64,000 nucleotides of DNA from contig JAIELF010000029.1 in NCBI GenBank assembly GCA_019753235.1, forward strand, positions 24,644 to 88,643, in the 5' to 3' direction. Below are positions 7,901 to 16,890 of this stretch, piece by piece. Position numbers and translations under genes: made by a program. Source of the DNA: a bacterium. GTDB lineage: Bacteria; Planctomycetota; Planctomycetia; Kolteriales; Kolteriaceae. The notes under the pieces are model-generated. The model made no database searches. It was not told the DNA's origin and saw nothing but the letters and a program-made list of their open reading frames with translations. The first letter of the stretch is position 1; every line of letters begins with the position of its first letter.

Positions 7901-9663
7901 TGACCAAGCGACGCGATTCCTCTCCAAAGGGAACTTTTCTGCGGCGGCTTTCGGAACGACAAACCGATCCTTCGGGACGGCGCTGGTTGTATGTACCTTA
8001 TGATCAGGTCACCGACGCCATCGGTCCGCTGGCGAAAGAGGATCCGCGAGAACTAGGAATCGTACTTGTCGAGAATCCTTGGAAGGCCCGGCGCCGTCCC
8101 TATCACCGACAGAAGATAGCGTTGATCATCGCGAACCTTCGTCACTTCGCCCTCGAACAGACTGCCCGCGGAGTCGCGGTGTGCCATGTCGTGACGCCCG
8201 CGAAACGGTACGCATCGGCACTTTTGCCCCTCGCGCGCGAGCTTGGCCCGATACGGATGATGCGTCCTGCCGAGCGAGAGCTGCGCGTGGATCTCGCTCC
8301 ACTCATCAAGAGCGGACTGATCGTGGAAGTACCGCACGAAGGCTGGATGACGACGCTCGATCAGTTTCGCCGAAGTATGACGCGGGGCACCCCGATCTGG
8401 AAAATGGATTCGTTCTACCGGTTGGTTCGGCAAGAGACCGGTATTCTCATGGAGCAAGGCAAACCGGTCGGAGGAAAGTTCAGTTACGATGCCGAGAATC
8501 GTCGGCCTTGGAAGGGAACGCCTGCCCTCCCGACCCCCATCACGTTCGAGGAGGACGAGATCAAAACCGAGGTTGCCGAGATGATCGATCGGCATTTTTC
8601 GGATCATCCGGGATCGCTCGATTTGAAATCGCTCCCGGTGACACAACGAGACGCGGATAACCTTTGGGCTTGGGCCAAGTCGGAAGCAATCCCCTCCTTT
8701 GGCCCGTTCGAAGACGCGATGAGCCGAGCGTCGAATTCTCTCTTTCACACTCGGCTATCCTCTTTGATGAACATCGGCCGACTGCTCCCCGCGGACCTTG
8801 TCCGACAGGCTGCCGCTTTGCCAATTGATCTCTCGAGCAAAGAGGGTTTCATCCGCCAAATTCTCGGCTGGCGTGAATTTGTTCACCATGTGCATGAAGA
8901 GACGGATGGCTTCAGGCAGAATCCGATCCCATCATCGCCGCGGTGGACGGCGCGTCTTCAGCCTGGCGACGCGGGCTATCGGCATTGGTCCGGACGTGCC
9001 TGGCCAACATCGATCGAGGAGGAGATCGATGGTGGAGCGGAGCCGACTTTCTTAGGAACAGGTTCTCCCATTCCGCCCGCGTATTGGGGAAAGGAATCGG
9101 GATTGGCTTGTCTGGACCAAGTCGTGAAGGATGTTTGGCGTGAAGGGTACAGCCATCACATCACTCGCTTGATGGTCCTGTCCAACATCGCGGCTCTGCT
9201 CGATGTGTCGGCACGCGAACTCACCGACTGGTTTTGGGTCGCGTACACCGATGCTTACGACTGGGTCGTCGAACCCAATGTGCTGGCGATGGGGACGTTT
9301 TCTGTTGGACCGGTGATGACGACCAAGCCCTATGTGTCGGGCTCGGCGTACATCGACCGCATGAGCGATTACTGCTCGGCCTGCGCGTTTGATCCAAAAA
9401 AGACCTGCCCGATCACTCGGCTCTATTGGTCGTATTTACTACGCCACCGGGACCGCTTGCGGAGCAATCCCCGTCTGTCGCTCCCCTTGGCCTCGGCCGA
9501 GAAACGAAGCAGCCAGGATCAGTCGCGCGACGAGAAAGTCTTTCTTCTTGTGCAGGAAACGCTCGCCCGGGGCGATAAGCTCTCACCAGGACACTTCGTC
9601 GCCGTCGAATCGCTTACATCGCCGGCAAAGGGAACTTCCGCAGGAAAGAAGAGTAAGTCATGA
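7900..9663 (+). CDS. FeS-type bacterial cryptochrome / prokaryotic (6-4) photolyase
   Basis: Photolyase-related protein of the PhrB/CryB group that binds FAD and a 4Fe-4S cluster and, in studied members, repairs (6-4) photoproducts. The product has 587 residues from the ATG at 7900; TGATG overlaps the preceding stop and GAAGAGG lies upstream. Four cluster cysteines are visible: Cys404, Cys492, Cys495 and Cys503. The first two gaps (88 and 3) match what I recall for PhrB, but the last is 8 residues where I recall about 13, so the loop is shorter. Other family features are SFYRLVR, MSRASNSLFHTRLSSLMNIGRL, GYSHHITRLMVLSN and MGTFSVGPVMTTKPYVSGS. A polar C-terminal tail of about 60 residues is extra. 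It overlaps tspO by four bases. Confidence 0.9.
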   Translation: MTKRRDSSPKGTFLRRLSERQTDPSGRRWLYVPYDQVTDAIGPLAKEDPRELGIVLVENPWKARRRPYHRQKIALIIANLRHFALEQTARGVAVCHVVTPAKRYASALLPLARELGPIRMMRPAERELRVDLAPLIKSGLIVEVPHEGWMTTLDQFRRSMTRGTPIWKMDSFYRLVRQETGILMEQGKPVGGKFSYDAENRRPWKGTPALPTPITFEEDEIKTEVAEMIDRHFSDHPGSLDLKSLPVTQRDADNLWAWAKSEAIPSFGPFEDAMSRASNSLFHTRLSSLMNIGRLLPADLVRQAAALPIDLSSKEGFIRQILGWREFVHHVHEETDGFRQNPIPSSPRWTARLQPGDAGYRHWSGRAWPTSIEEEIDGGAEPTFLGTGSPIPPAYWGKESGLACLDQVVKDVWREGYSHHITRLMVLSNIAALLDVSARELTDWFWVAYTDAYDWVVEPNVLAMGTFSVGPVMTTKPYVSGSAYIDRMSDYCSACAFDPKKTCPITRLYWSYLLRHRDRLRSNPRLSLPLASAEKRSSQDQSRDEKVFLLVQETLARGDKLSPGHFVAVESLTSPAKGTSAGKKSKS

Positions 9664-10181
9664 CGATGCTCGACGCAGGAACCACCCGACCGTGGGAACC
9701 GCCGATGAGTCTTTTGGGACAGGGCGTTGCCTTGATGGGATGGGTCGGTCTCTGCGCCGCAGCGATGCTGTTGGGTGGCTGGGCGACATCGAGCAGTGTC
9801 GGGAACTGGTATCCAACGTTGATCAAACCGAGCTTCAATCCACCCAGTTATCTCTTCGGAATCGTTTGGCCGATCCTCTATTTTCTGATGGCCTTGGCTG
9901 CTTGGCTATGCTGGCGTGAGGGAGGTTTTGCGGTCCGCGCTTGGCCGCTTGGCTTGTTTCTCGCGCAATTGATGGTCAATGCGCTGTGGAGCTTTCTGTT
10001 CTTTGGGCTTCGCTCGCCGTCGGCAGGTTTGTTGGGGATACTTTTTTTGGATGTCCTGGTCCTGGCGACGCTTCTCTCTTTCTGGTCGGTCCGTCCGGTG
10101 GCCGGCGGGCTGCTCGTACCATACTTTGCATGGATTCTTTTCGCGACCGCGGTGAATGCCGGCATTTGGTATCTGAATTGA
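9660..10181 (+). CDS. tspO: TspO/MBR (translocator protein) family membrane protein
   Basis: Five-helix membrane protein that binds tetrapyrroles. In other bacteria it links porphyrin and light or oxygen signals to stress responses. It has 173 residues, with ATG at 9660 overlapping the photolyase stop as ATGA. The conserved loop is present: NWYPTLIKPSFNPPSYLFGIVWPILY. The later W..LFFG..SP.AGL helix is also visible. A 25-residue hydrophilic N-terminal extension precedes helix 1. Because it is translationally coupled to two photolyases, a role in photoprotection or porphyrin handling under light is a reasonable inference. Confidence 0.93.
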   Translation: MTMLDAGTTRPWEPPMSLLGQGVALMGWVGLCAAAMLLGGWATSSSVGNWYPTLIKPSFNPPSYLFGIVWPILYFLMALAAWLCWREGGFAVRAWPLGLFLAQLMVNALWSFLFFGLRSPSAGLLGILFLDVLVLATLLSFWSVRPVAGGLLVPYFAWILFATAVNAGIWYLN

Positions 10182-10191
10182 GGTTTTCCTC

Positions 10192-10944
10192 TTGAACGAC
10201 GCGACTCCTCCACCATCCGCCCCGCGCGACTTGACCATGTCTGGCCGACGTCTGGTCCCCATCATGGTTGTCTTGATCGTGCTGATCACGGCCGCATCGA
10301 TTGTCACTTTTATGAATCAGAAGCATGCGTTCGATTATCGCACGCTATGCGAAGAGAATTTGAAATCGCTTGGCGTCGCCCTTTTTGCGTATCAGGAGAA
10401 GTTCGGCTCTTTCCCGCCTGCCTCGTTGATGCTGGGAGAGAAGCCCGCCCATAGCTGGCGAGTTTTGTTGTTGCCGATGCTTCATGAGAAGGATGCCGAC
10501 GATCTGTCGGCCGTCTACCGTTGGGCAGAGCCATGGGACAGTGAGCACAATTCCCATCTTCTCAATGACTTTATGCCGGCAGCTTACCACTGCCCCAGCC
10601 AACAACGAGCCCGCTGGTCGTTTCGGCATACGCACTTTGTCGCGCCGATCGGCCCTTTGACGGCTTGGCCGACCAGCGGTCCCGCGCGAGTCTCTCCCGT
10701 CGGAAAACAGATTCTTTTGATCGAATATCGAAACGAGGACATCCCCTGGACCAAGCCGCAAGATCTTATGGTTGAAGCCTGGCCGGATGAGACGATTGGT
10801 GAGTCGAAAACCGGGATTGGAAGCCCTCATGGTCCCGAACCGCTTGTTCTCTTTGCCGACGGAACCGTTGAAAGATTGCCCGCGAGCACGTCTCTCTCCG
10901 AATTGCGAAAACGCTGCCTAAAGCCTGGCAATACCGAGAAGTGA
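10192..10944 (+). CDS. DUF1559-like membrane-anchored protein
   Basis: The product has 250 residues from a TTG at 10192, with TGAGG upstream at the tspO stop; an ATG at 10237 is possible but has no ribosome site. One N-terminal helix (PIMVVLIVLITAASIVTF) is followed by a segment resembling planctomycete DUF1559 pseudopilins: CEENLKSLGVALFAYQEKFGSFPPAS, then SWRVLLLPML and a C-terminal FADGTVERLPAST. The usual GFTLIEVLVV prepilin cleavage motif is absent, so it is a DUF1559-related membrane protein, not a typical pseudopilin. It follows tspO by 10 bases and probably belongs to the same operon. Confidence 0.7.
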   Translation: MNDATPPPSAPRDLTMSGRRLVPIMVVLIVLITAASIVTFMNQKHAFDYRTLCEENLKSLGVALFAYQEKFGSFPPASLMLGEKPAHSWRVLLLPMLHEKDADDLSAVYRWAEPWDSEHNSHLLNDFMPAAYHCPSQQRARWSFRHTHFVAPIGPLTAWPTSGPARVSPVGKQILLIEYRNEDIPWTKPQDLMVEAWPDETIGESKTGIGSPHGPEPLVLFADGTVERLPASTSLSELRKRCLKPGNTEK

Positions 10945-11147
10945 TGAAGAAGTGATCTTCCATTGCCAGCGTATTTCGTGGGGTCAAAGCATAGGTCGGC
11001 ATTTCCATCACCTCAAGAACTCGGGACGAGAAAACGGACGACCTCCCACCGGCTTCCGTAGAAATGGGGTAAGTTGTCCGTCGGGCCCGTGATGAGCGAC
11101 AGAAAACAGCCCCAATGCATTTCTTAAGCGACCAATAGGAACGACCG

Positions 11148-11972
11148 ATGACGCTGGATGTTCGCGAGATCGTTCGCCCGGCCCACGAAACGCCACCGGG
11201 CGAGAAGCTCATCGCGGTGCTACCTGCTTACAATGCCGAGCGAACGCTCGAAAGGACGCTGCGCGACTTTCCCAAGCAGGTTGTCGACGAAATCATCCTG
11301 GTCGACGATGTCAGCAAGGACAACACCGTTGAGCTGGCCGAGGCCATCGGACTCACGGTGATTCGTCACACTCGCAACCGAGGATATGGCGGCAACCAAA
11401 AGACATGTTATCGGGCGGCTCTCGATCGTGGGGCTGACTACGTTATCATGATTCATCCCGACTACCAGTACGACAGTCGGGTCATCGACCTGGCGATCGG
11501 CTTCATTAAGCTCGGCATCTGCGACGTGGTGCTGGGATCGCGGATTCGGACCCGAAGAGAAGCGCTCGACGGTGGGATGCCTTTGGTTAAGTACCTCGCG
11601 AACCGGGGTCTCACGATTATCGAGAACGTTGTGCTGGGGCAGAATGTCTCCGACTTCCACACTGGTTTTCGTGCGTATCGGCGCGAGGTTCTCGAACGGA
11701 TTCCCTTCGACCGGAACTCCGACGACTTTTTCTTCGACTCGCAGTTTCTCGTTCAATGCGTGAATCTAGGCTACCGGATGGGGGATATCCCTGTCCCTGT
11801 CCGCTATTTCGATGAGGCCTCCAGCGTCAGCATCTCGCGCAGCACGCTTTATGCATTTCAAACGATGGGGCTGTTGGTGCAGTATTGGGCACATCGTCTG
11901 CGGATTTGGAAGACGGCGATCCTCGAGCCGGTCCAATCGGAGACCGCCGACGAACTAACCAGCAGTCTCTGA
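11148..11972 (+). CDS. Family 2 glycosyltransferase (polyprenyl-phosphate sugar synthase-like)
   Basis: Cytoplasmic GT-A glycosyltransferase of 274 residues; ATG with AGGA eight bases upstream. Features are the N-terminal [17 protein letters not shown], the nucleotide-binding VDDVSKDNT (Asp53, Asp54), the HPDYQYD metal-binding region near residue 103, and [34 protein letters not shown] and a FFFDSQF acceptor segment follow. There is no C-terminal membrane helix, so it resembles dolichol-/undecaprenyl-phosphate mannose or glucose synthases of the soluble type. Its last 18 bases overlap the convergent gene ending at 11955. Confidence 0.85.
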   Translation: MTLDVREIVRPAHETPPGEKLIAVLPAYNAERTLERTLRDFPKQVVDEIILVDDVSKDNTVELAEAIGLTVIRHTRNRGYGGNQKTCYRAALDRGADYVIMIHPDYQYDSRVIDLAIGFIKLGICDVVLGSRIRTRREALDGGMPLVKYLANRGLTIIENVVLGQNVSDFHTGFRAYRREVLERIPFDRNSDDFFFDSQFLVQCVNLGYRMGDIPVPVRYFDEASSVSISRSTLYAFQTMGLLVQYWAHRLRIWKTAILEPVQSETADELTSSL

Positions 11973-12482
11973 CTTGTTCGAACGCGCGAGGGTCAACCCC
12001 GCCCCGACGAGGAAAACCAGCAACCCTGCCGAGCCGGCCCAAATGAAGAACGTGCTGACCGATTCCCATTGCCCCGCGACAATATCGACGACGGCGATCG
12101 TCGGAATCGCCAACCGAACCTGTTTCTTTGTGGCAGAATCACCCTTCGTGGAGAGTTCAATATCGGGAAGCGAGAGCCCGCCATGCTCTTGCGGTTTAAT
12201 CAGCAGCATCCAACCCCGCGAGACGAAAGAACCTGTTTGATCGGGCCCGAACGAAGAAATGCCGACCAGCGTTCCATCCGCGACGACGTTGACAAACCGG
12301 GGTTCATCGAATTCGAATTCGGGCGGACCGGTGACGACCAAACGAATGCTTAATGGCTCGCCGATGGGTGACCGAGTCGGCCCCGACATCACAATCGCAT
12401 TGGCATCGAGTTGGCTGGGGACCGTCCAGCTTTCTTCTGCCGCGATGGTACAGGTCAGTAGGGAAAAAAGGAGAGTCGGCAC
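11955..12482 (-). CDS. Exported, C-terminally membrane-anchored protein (BatD-like features)
   Basis: The product has 175 residues from a GTG at 12482, chosen because CGGAG lies seven bases upstream and a signal peptide ([14 protein letters not shown]) follows directly. The longer open frame to 12569 would put an Arg-rich stretch in front. The body is beta-rich ([41 protein letters not shown]). One C-terminal helix ([18 protein letters not shown]) precedes a short basic tail. The layout recalls oxygen-tolerance protein BatD but is much shorter, so I do not assign a function. It is the third gene of a minus-strand run with the molybdoenzyme and the BASS transporter. Confidence 0.65.
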   Translation of the reverse strand: MPTLLFSLLTCTIAAEESWTVPSQLDANAIVMSGPTRSPIGEPLSIRLVVTGPPEFEFDEPRFVNVVADGTLVGISSFGPDQTGSFVSRGWMLLIKPQEHGGLSLPDIELSTKGDSATKKQVRLAIPTIAVVDIVAGQWESVSTFFIWAGSAGLLVFLVGAGLTLARSNKSETAG

Positions 12483-12599
12483 GTCACTGCTCCGCGCGAT
12501 AGTTCTCAAAAAAAATACGAGGCGATGCTCCCGCTCGCGGCGCCGACTTCTCGCTTCCGTCGCCATCATGAACCGAAACGGGTCGGTTCTGCTGCATGT

Positions 12600-13259
12600 T
12601 TACCACGAATGCCGCTCTTGCGTCCAGGGATTACCACGGGCATGGTAGCCGTTACGTTCCCAGTAGCCAGGCTGATCGTCGCGCGAAAAGGCTAGCCCTG
12701 AAATCCATTTCGCACTCTTCCACGCGTACAGTTTGGGCACCACGAGGCGAACCGGCCCACCATGGTCGGCCGAGATCGGCACTCCATCATGAAGATCGGC
12801 CAAAAGGACATCCTCTTGATCGAAAAGATCGAGTGGCAGGTTCGTTGTGAATCCATCGTCGAAACCATGCGCGATCACGAACCGAGCCGATGATTGCACG
12901 CCCACACGCCGGATGATCTCTCGAACACTGACCCCTTCCCAAGTATTCCCCAGTCGCGACCAGCGAGTGACGCAATGAAAGTCAGAGAAAACTTTGACGC
13001 GGGGGAGAGACTGAAAATCGTCCCAGCGAAGTTCGATCGGCGATTCAACCTCTCCCCGCACAAAGAACGTCCAATCGGCCGTATCGACCTGAGGGACTCG
13101 CTTCCAATGAAGGATCGGCCACTTGCGGGTTCGCGATTGTCCCGGCGGGAGACGCTCGCTTCGGCGCGTATCGTCGCTGATGATGATGCCCGGCTCGATC
13201 GTGTCGGGAGATTGGGGTTCTCCGTCTTGATACTTGCTGAAGTCTTGGTACATAGGCAT
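12600..13259 (-). CDS. Sulfite-oxidase-like molybdopterin-dependent oxidoreductase
   Basis: The product has 219 residues from the ATG at 13259, with a strong AAGGAGG eight bases upstream. It holds the single molybdopterin-binding domain of the sulfite oxidase superfamily. Cys96 in SDFHCVTRWS is the expected molybdenum ligand. Other family blocks are LRWDDFQSLPRV, NTWEGVSVREIIRRV, LLADLHDGVPISADHGGPVRLVVPK, WKSAKWISGL and PGYWERNGYHARGNPW. There is no Tat signal, so it should be cytoplasmic, unlike YedY/MsrP. The substrate cannot be named from sequence. It sits 63 bases downstream of the BASS transporter. Confidence 0.88.
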   Translation of the reverse strand: MPMYQDFSKYQDGEPQSPDTIEPGIIISDDTRRSERLPPGQSRTRKWPILHWKRVPQVDTADWTFFVRGEVESPIELRWDDFQSLPRVKVFSDFHCVTRWSRLGNTWEGVSVREIIRRVGVQSSARFVIAHGFDDGFTTNLPLDLFDQEDVLLADLHDGVPISADHGGPVRLVVPKLYAWKSAKWISGLAFSRDDQPGYWERNGYHARGNPWTQERHSW

Positions 13260-13322
13260 CTCAACACCCTCCTTACGATGGAAAGTTGCCCCGGACGAAT
13301 TCGCGTGATTCCGGGGAATGGC

Positions 13323-14327
13323 TTATGTTTCGGCGAGCATTTCTTTTTTCCACCGAATGTCGCTCTGCGACCAGAACCAAGCCAGGGCCGTCCCCGTCAG
13401 AACACAACCGAAGGTATACAAAGCCGTCGGGATACAGATTTCCGGTCGTCCTGGAAAAATCTGCATCGCCAAGACCGTTCCGAGGCCGGCATTTTGCATT
13501 CCGACTTCCAGTGAGAGTGCTCGGGTCGTAAAAGAGTCCATACCCACGCCACGCGCGGCCCAATAGCCTCCCACATATCCCAGCAGATTCAGGAGCAATA
13601 GCGCCAAGAAGAGTTGCGGCGGTGCGTCGATCAAGTACATCCGATTCTCGGCAACAACAAATGTGACGATCCAAAGGACAGCAAGATTGGCCAGCACCGG
13701 ACCCCAACCTGCCATGAACTCCGCATAAGTTCGACTCAGACGGGCAAGCCCAAACCCGATCATTACCGGCAACACCACTTGCCAGAGAAGCTTCACACCC
13801 GTCCCAACGAGATTCGTCTGGGCGCTCGCGCCGAGGAATAGAAAAAACATGATCGGCACCACCACCGGCGAAAGGAACGTCGAGCAGGTCGTGACCCCCA
13901 CCGAGTAACTGACATTCCCTCGAGCCATCAGCGTCACCACGTTGGACGCCATGGCCCCGGGGACACATCCACAGATGATCAACCCCAACCGAAGATCCTC
14001 ACTCATCGGAATGAACCAAGCCAGACTGAAGGCGAGAAGAGGCATGATCGTGTACTGGGCCAACGTTCCAAAAACGACACCTCGCCAAGAAGAAATCGTT
14101 CGGCGAACCTCATCGGCAGGAAGAACCGAGCCGATCGAAAGCATCGCGAGCACGAAGACCCAAGGGAGATTCGGCTTCGAATCGAGCACAAAATCGAGCG
14201 CGGGCCCGCTGGGCATACAGTAAGCCCCAAAACCCAAGGCAAGGAGAATCACAATCAGGTGTTGATCGAGAAGCGACTGGAGTCGCGCCCCCAATCGGTT
14301 CACCCAACTTACCCCGTTGCCAACCAT
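13323..14327 (-). CDS. Bile acid:sodium symporter (BASS) family transporter
   Basis: Polytopic inner-membrane protein of 334 residues with about nine hydrophobic helices. The start is the ATG at 14327, with GGAAGGGA upstream; a TTG seven codons earlier lacks a ribosome site. Family features include the LRLGLIICGCVPGAMASNVVTLMARGNVS block, corresponding to the sodium-binding crossover region, and SLEVGMQNAGLGTVLAMQ near the end, the second crossover. It probably carries an organic anion with sodium; the cargo is unknown. Co-orientation with a sulfite-oxidase-like enzyme makes a sulfur-containing organic acid one possible cargo, but this is only inference. Confidence 0.88.
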   Translation of the reverse strand: MVGNGVSWVNRLGARLQSLLDQHLIVILLALGFGAYCMPSGPALDFVLDSKPNLPWVFVLAMLSIGSVLPADEVRRTISSWRGVVFGTLAQYTIMPLLAFSLAWFIPMSEDLRLGLIICGCVPGAMASNVVTLMARGNVSYSVGVTTCSTFLSPVVVPIMFFLFLGASAQTNLVGTGVKLLWQVVLPVMIGFGLARLSRTYAEFMAGWGPVLANLAVLWIVTFVVAENRMYLIDAPPQLFLALLLLNLLGYVGGYWAARGVGMDSFTTRALSLEVGMQNAGLGTVLAMQIFPGRPEICIPTALYTFGCVLTGTALAWFWSQSDIRWKKEMLAET

Positions 14328-14578
14328 TTCCGCAGCTTTCCCTTCCAAGAGGCTTGGTTGTAGTTGTCGCCTTAGCCTTTTGAAGAAACTTCCTTGCCGG
14401 GCCGAGCATCCGCCCGATCAATCTTGCCGAACAATTATCCGTAAAGCCAACAGCAGAAATGCTTAATGAATCGCAGCCAATTTATCTTGCTGATTGGCAC
14501 GGCGACTGCATTTCAACATTTCATCCAACACGACGAGCAGCCAGACAAACGAACGAAACGACCAAGGAGTCGAAAGCC

Positions 14579-14728
14579 GTGAACGCTTGTGTCTATGCCC
14601 CGATTTATTCCACCAAGATGGGCACCCTCGAAAACTGGTACGACAGCCCCTCACCCGGCCGCCAGACCAGCGATCCCGAGATGAATCTGGGACTCCTCAT
14701 GATTAGCAGCGATGCGTTCACGGCCTAG
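14579..14728 (+). CDS. Possible 49-residue small protein
   Basis: A GTG at 14579 follows AAGGAG at a spacing of nine bases and opens a 49-codon frame with no recognisable family (starts MNACVYAPIYSTKMG, contains ENWYDSPSPG). The same frame extends upstream to 14459 without a ribosome site. Support is limited to the Shine-Dalgarno-like sequence. Confidence 0.3.
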   Translation: MNACVYAPIYSTKMGTLENWYDSPSPGRQTSDPEMNLGLLMISSDAFTA

Positions 14729-14863
14729 TCTTTTCGGCTGATCCAAGCAATCCAAGGTCAACACCGCGCCCAGAACCAACACCACGATCGACAACACCCA
14801 GGCGCGGCCGACCATGCACAATACGTAATCTTTTCCAGGAAAAACAGGATTAAGGAGAATCAA

Positions 14864-15046
14864 ATGCACGCCGACGAAATCCTCAACGAAATCGAATTCG
14901 AACATGGCTTCAACATGGATGACGATTGTGTCATCAACTTCCGAGACCGAAACGGCTCCTACCGTTTGGGCCACGTCGAAGACGATCCTCAGATGGACTC
15001 GTTCGATGAAATGATGAGCTTGGCGGCATCGCTCCGCCGGCGATAA
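14864..15046 (+). CDS. Small acidic protein of unknown function (60 aa)
   Basis: A strong ribosome site (TTAAGGAG) stands seven bases before the ATG at 14864. The 60-residue product is rich in Asp and Glu (HADEILNEIEFEHGFNMDDD) and ends in a basic LRRR. It contains FRDRNGSYRLGHVEDDPQ, which could be a small beta-hairpin. I do not recognise the family. The isolated position and strong translation signal suggest a real, independently expressed small protein. Confidence 0.6.
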   Translation: MHADEILNEIEFEHGFNMDDDCVINFRDRNGSYRLGHVEDDPQMDSFDEMMSLAASLRRR

Positions 15047-15177
15047 CCAACCACTTCCAAGAGGGACTCGGTCTCGAGACGAATTGACAAACACCCTGAA
15101 GCGACACCGACCAAAAGAGACCCGTCCCTCGTGGATCGAGACAAAGGAACGTATTCCCGACTAGCCCCCCAACCCGA

Positions 15178-16611
15178 TTACGGGGTCGTCTTTCGGACCT
15201 GCAGATTGATGTGGTCGGCCACCGGTAAAAAGGGTCGGTAACGGTTCTGTGGATTGCCCGATATCTGCGAGTAGTCCGCCAGCGGATAGAAGTAGACACG
15301 TATCCCCGAGTAAAGCGACTGCGTCCCCTCGTCGGTGAAACTCCGGACCCCTTGCAGGAACCACGCCGTCTGACTTGTCAGACGATAAGAGACGTAGCCG
15401 CCGAAGAGAAAGCCTCCCGGACTTTCGGCCGCCCCGACAAACAACGTCCCGTCGAGTTCACTGGGCCAGACATGGCGGTAGTAGAACGCCACGTGCGCGG
15501 TGGTGCCGATCTGAACATCAGGTTCGGTGGCCGCCCGCGCGACTTCTGAACCGAGCGGAATCGTTCCCCACATCCCCAGTTCACGATTCGGCGCGACCGC
15601 ATACGCCAATTGCGCGCGATGTTGTCCGACGAAGACCCGGTTCTCGGAATCAAAGAGACCATCGAACCCAAAGCCCCAACTCACTCGAGCGAATCGAAGC
15701 ATCCGATCGGCGGGCGACTCGCTCCAAACCGCTCGGCGAAATGCGCCGAACGTCACTTCGGAGAGAACTTGCGGGAACGTTGTCGGCTCGGCCGTCGCGC
15801 CGAATTGAACACCGACTCCTTTCTCTCGCCAGAACGGAAGCGCGAACTGAAAACTGTTGTACCAGCCGTAATCAAAATCATCCCCGCCATTGCTCTCCAG
15901 AAAGCCGGCGGCGGATTGAAACTCCATCGTCTGCGTGAAGGAGAACGGGCGCTCTTGAGGCAACACCTGCGTCCAGGGCAATTGAGTTCGATCGAGCGGG
16001 CCTGTCTGCACGTTGAGATTCGGGAACGGGGTCAGCGCCACTTGGCGATTGCCTGCCAAACCATCGTCGTAGGTCGGTATCTTCGTGTTGTGAACCTGAG
16101 GGGGGACCGGCCATTCCTGTTCCAGCGGTTCGCTTGGCGGTAAATACGGTGGCTCGGTCGGATCCTCGACGGTGATCTCTTTCTCGCTGGGCGTTTCTGG
16201 AGCAGGGAGAGCAGGCAGCGGTGGAGGAGTTGGCCCCTCCTCCGGCTTGATCGGCACACCGTTATCCGGCGGACGAATCGCCGGCGTCGGCGGAACAGGT
16301 CTTGGCGAGGGCTCGGTCGGAACCTGTTTCAAATCCTCGATACTGGCACCGGCATTGGATCTTTCGACGGCGAAGACCGCCACCGAACTGGTCGGCGATT
16401 CCACGACGGCAGGCCGAGGTTTGGTGTGAACATCGGTGACATAGGGTCGAATTGCGTCAGCCGAGGGCCGTTTCACCAAGCTAAAGGAGGGCCTCAACGG
16501 CTTCAGAAGAACTGGCGATGCCGGCTTGACCGTGGCCGAGATCGAGATCGGCACACGAAACGGTTCCCCTCCCCCCTCCTCTTCCGGGGAGGCGGCCAGC
16601 AAAATCGCCAT
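15178..16611 (-). CDS. Exported DUF6666-like planctomycete protein with proline-rich linker
   Basis: The product has 477 residues from the ATG at 16611. The first half is a low-complexity Pro/Glu-rich linker (EEGPTPPPLPALPAPETP). From about residue 200 comes a beta-rich domain with alternating aromatic strands (FDYGWYNSFQFALPFWREKG, VGQHRAQLAYAV, AHVAFYYRHVW, GGYVSYRLTSQTAWFLQG). This recalls the planctomycete DUF6666 family and suggests an outer-surface beta structure. From the ATG the N-terminus MAILLAASPEEE is too short for a signal peptide. The frame continues upstream as IIKLAGLW with GGAAAGGG before it, so initiation at an ATC codon near 16632 is possible (see findings). Confidence 0.75.
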   Translation of the reverse strand: MAILLAASPEEEGGGEPFRVPISISATVKPASPVLLKPLRPSFSLVKRPSADAIRPYVTDVHTKPRPAVVESPTSSVAVFAVERSNAGASIEDLKQVPTEPSPRPVPPTPAIRPPDNGVPIKPEEGPTPPPLPALPAPETPSEKEITVEDPTEPPYLPPSEPLEQEWPVPPQVHNTKIPTYDDGLAGNRQVALTPFPNLNVQTGPLDRTQLPWTQVLPQERPFSFTQTMEFQSAAGFLESNGGDDFDYGWYNSFQFALPFWREKGVGVQFGATAEPTTFPQVLSEVTFGAFRRAVWSESPADRMLRFARVSWGFGFDGLFDSENRVFVGQHRAQLAYAVAPNRELGMWGTIPLGSEVARAATEPDVQIGTTAHVAFYYRHVWPSELDGTLFVGAAESPGGFLFGGYVSYRLTSQTAWFLQGVRSFTDEGTQSLYSGIRVYFYPLADYSQISGNPQNRYRPFLPVADHINLQVRKTTP

Positions 16612-16890
16612 CCAGAGGCCAGCCAGCTTGATGATCTAATCCCTTTCCGCACAATCACTTCAGGGCTAGGCGTGCTCTGAAAGACCCGTTCTCGGCGCGC
16701 GGGCACCAAGGGGACTTCTTCCTTTCATCGACCTCGCAGGCTAACGAAATTGAGGAGAATGCCGGCTGTAGCGAGGATGCGGACAGCGCGGAAGAAATGC
16801 CCCCCGAGGGCGATGCTGTGGGTCGTCAGGGGGATCCTGGCCCCGCCCTGGGGACCAACCCAAACAAAATAGGACAGAGGGGGACGACCA

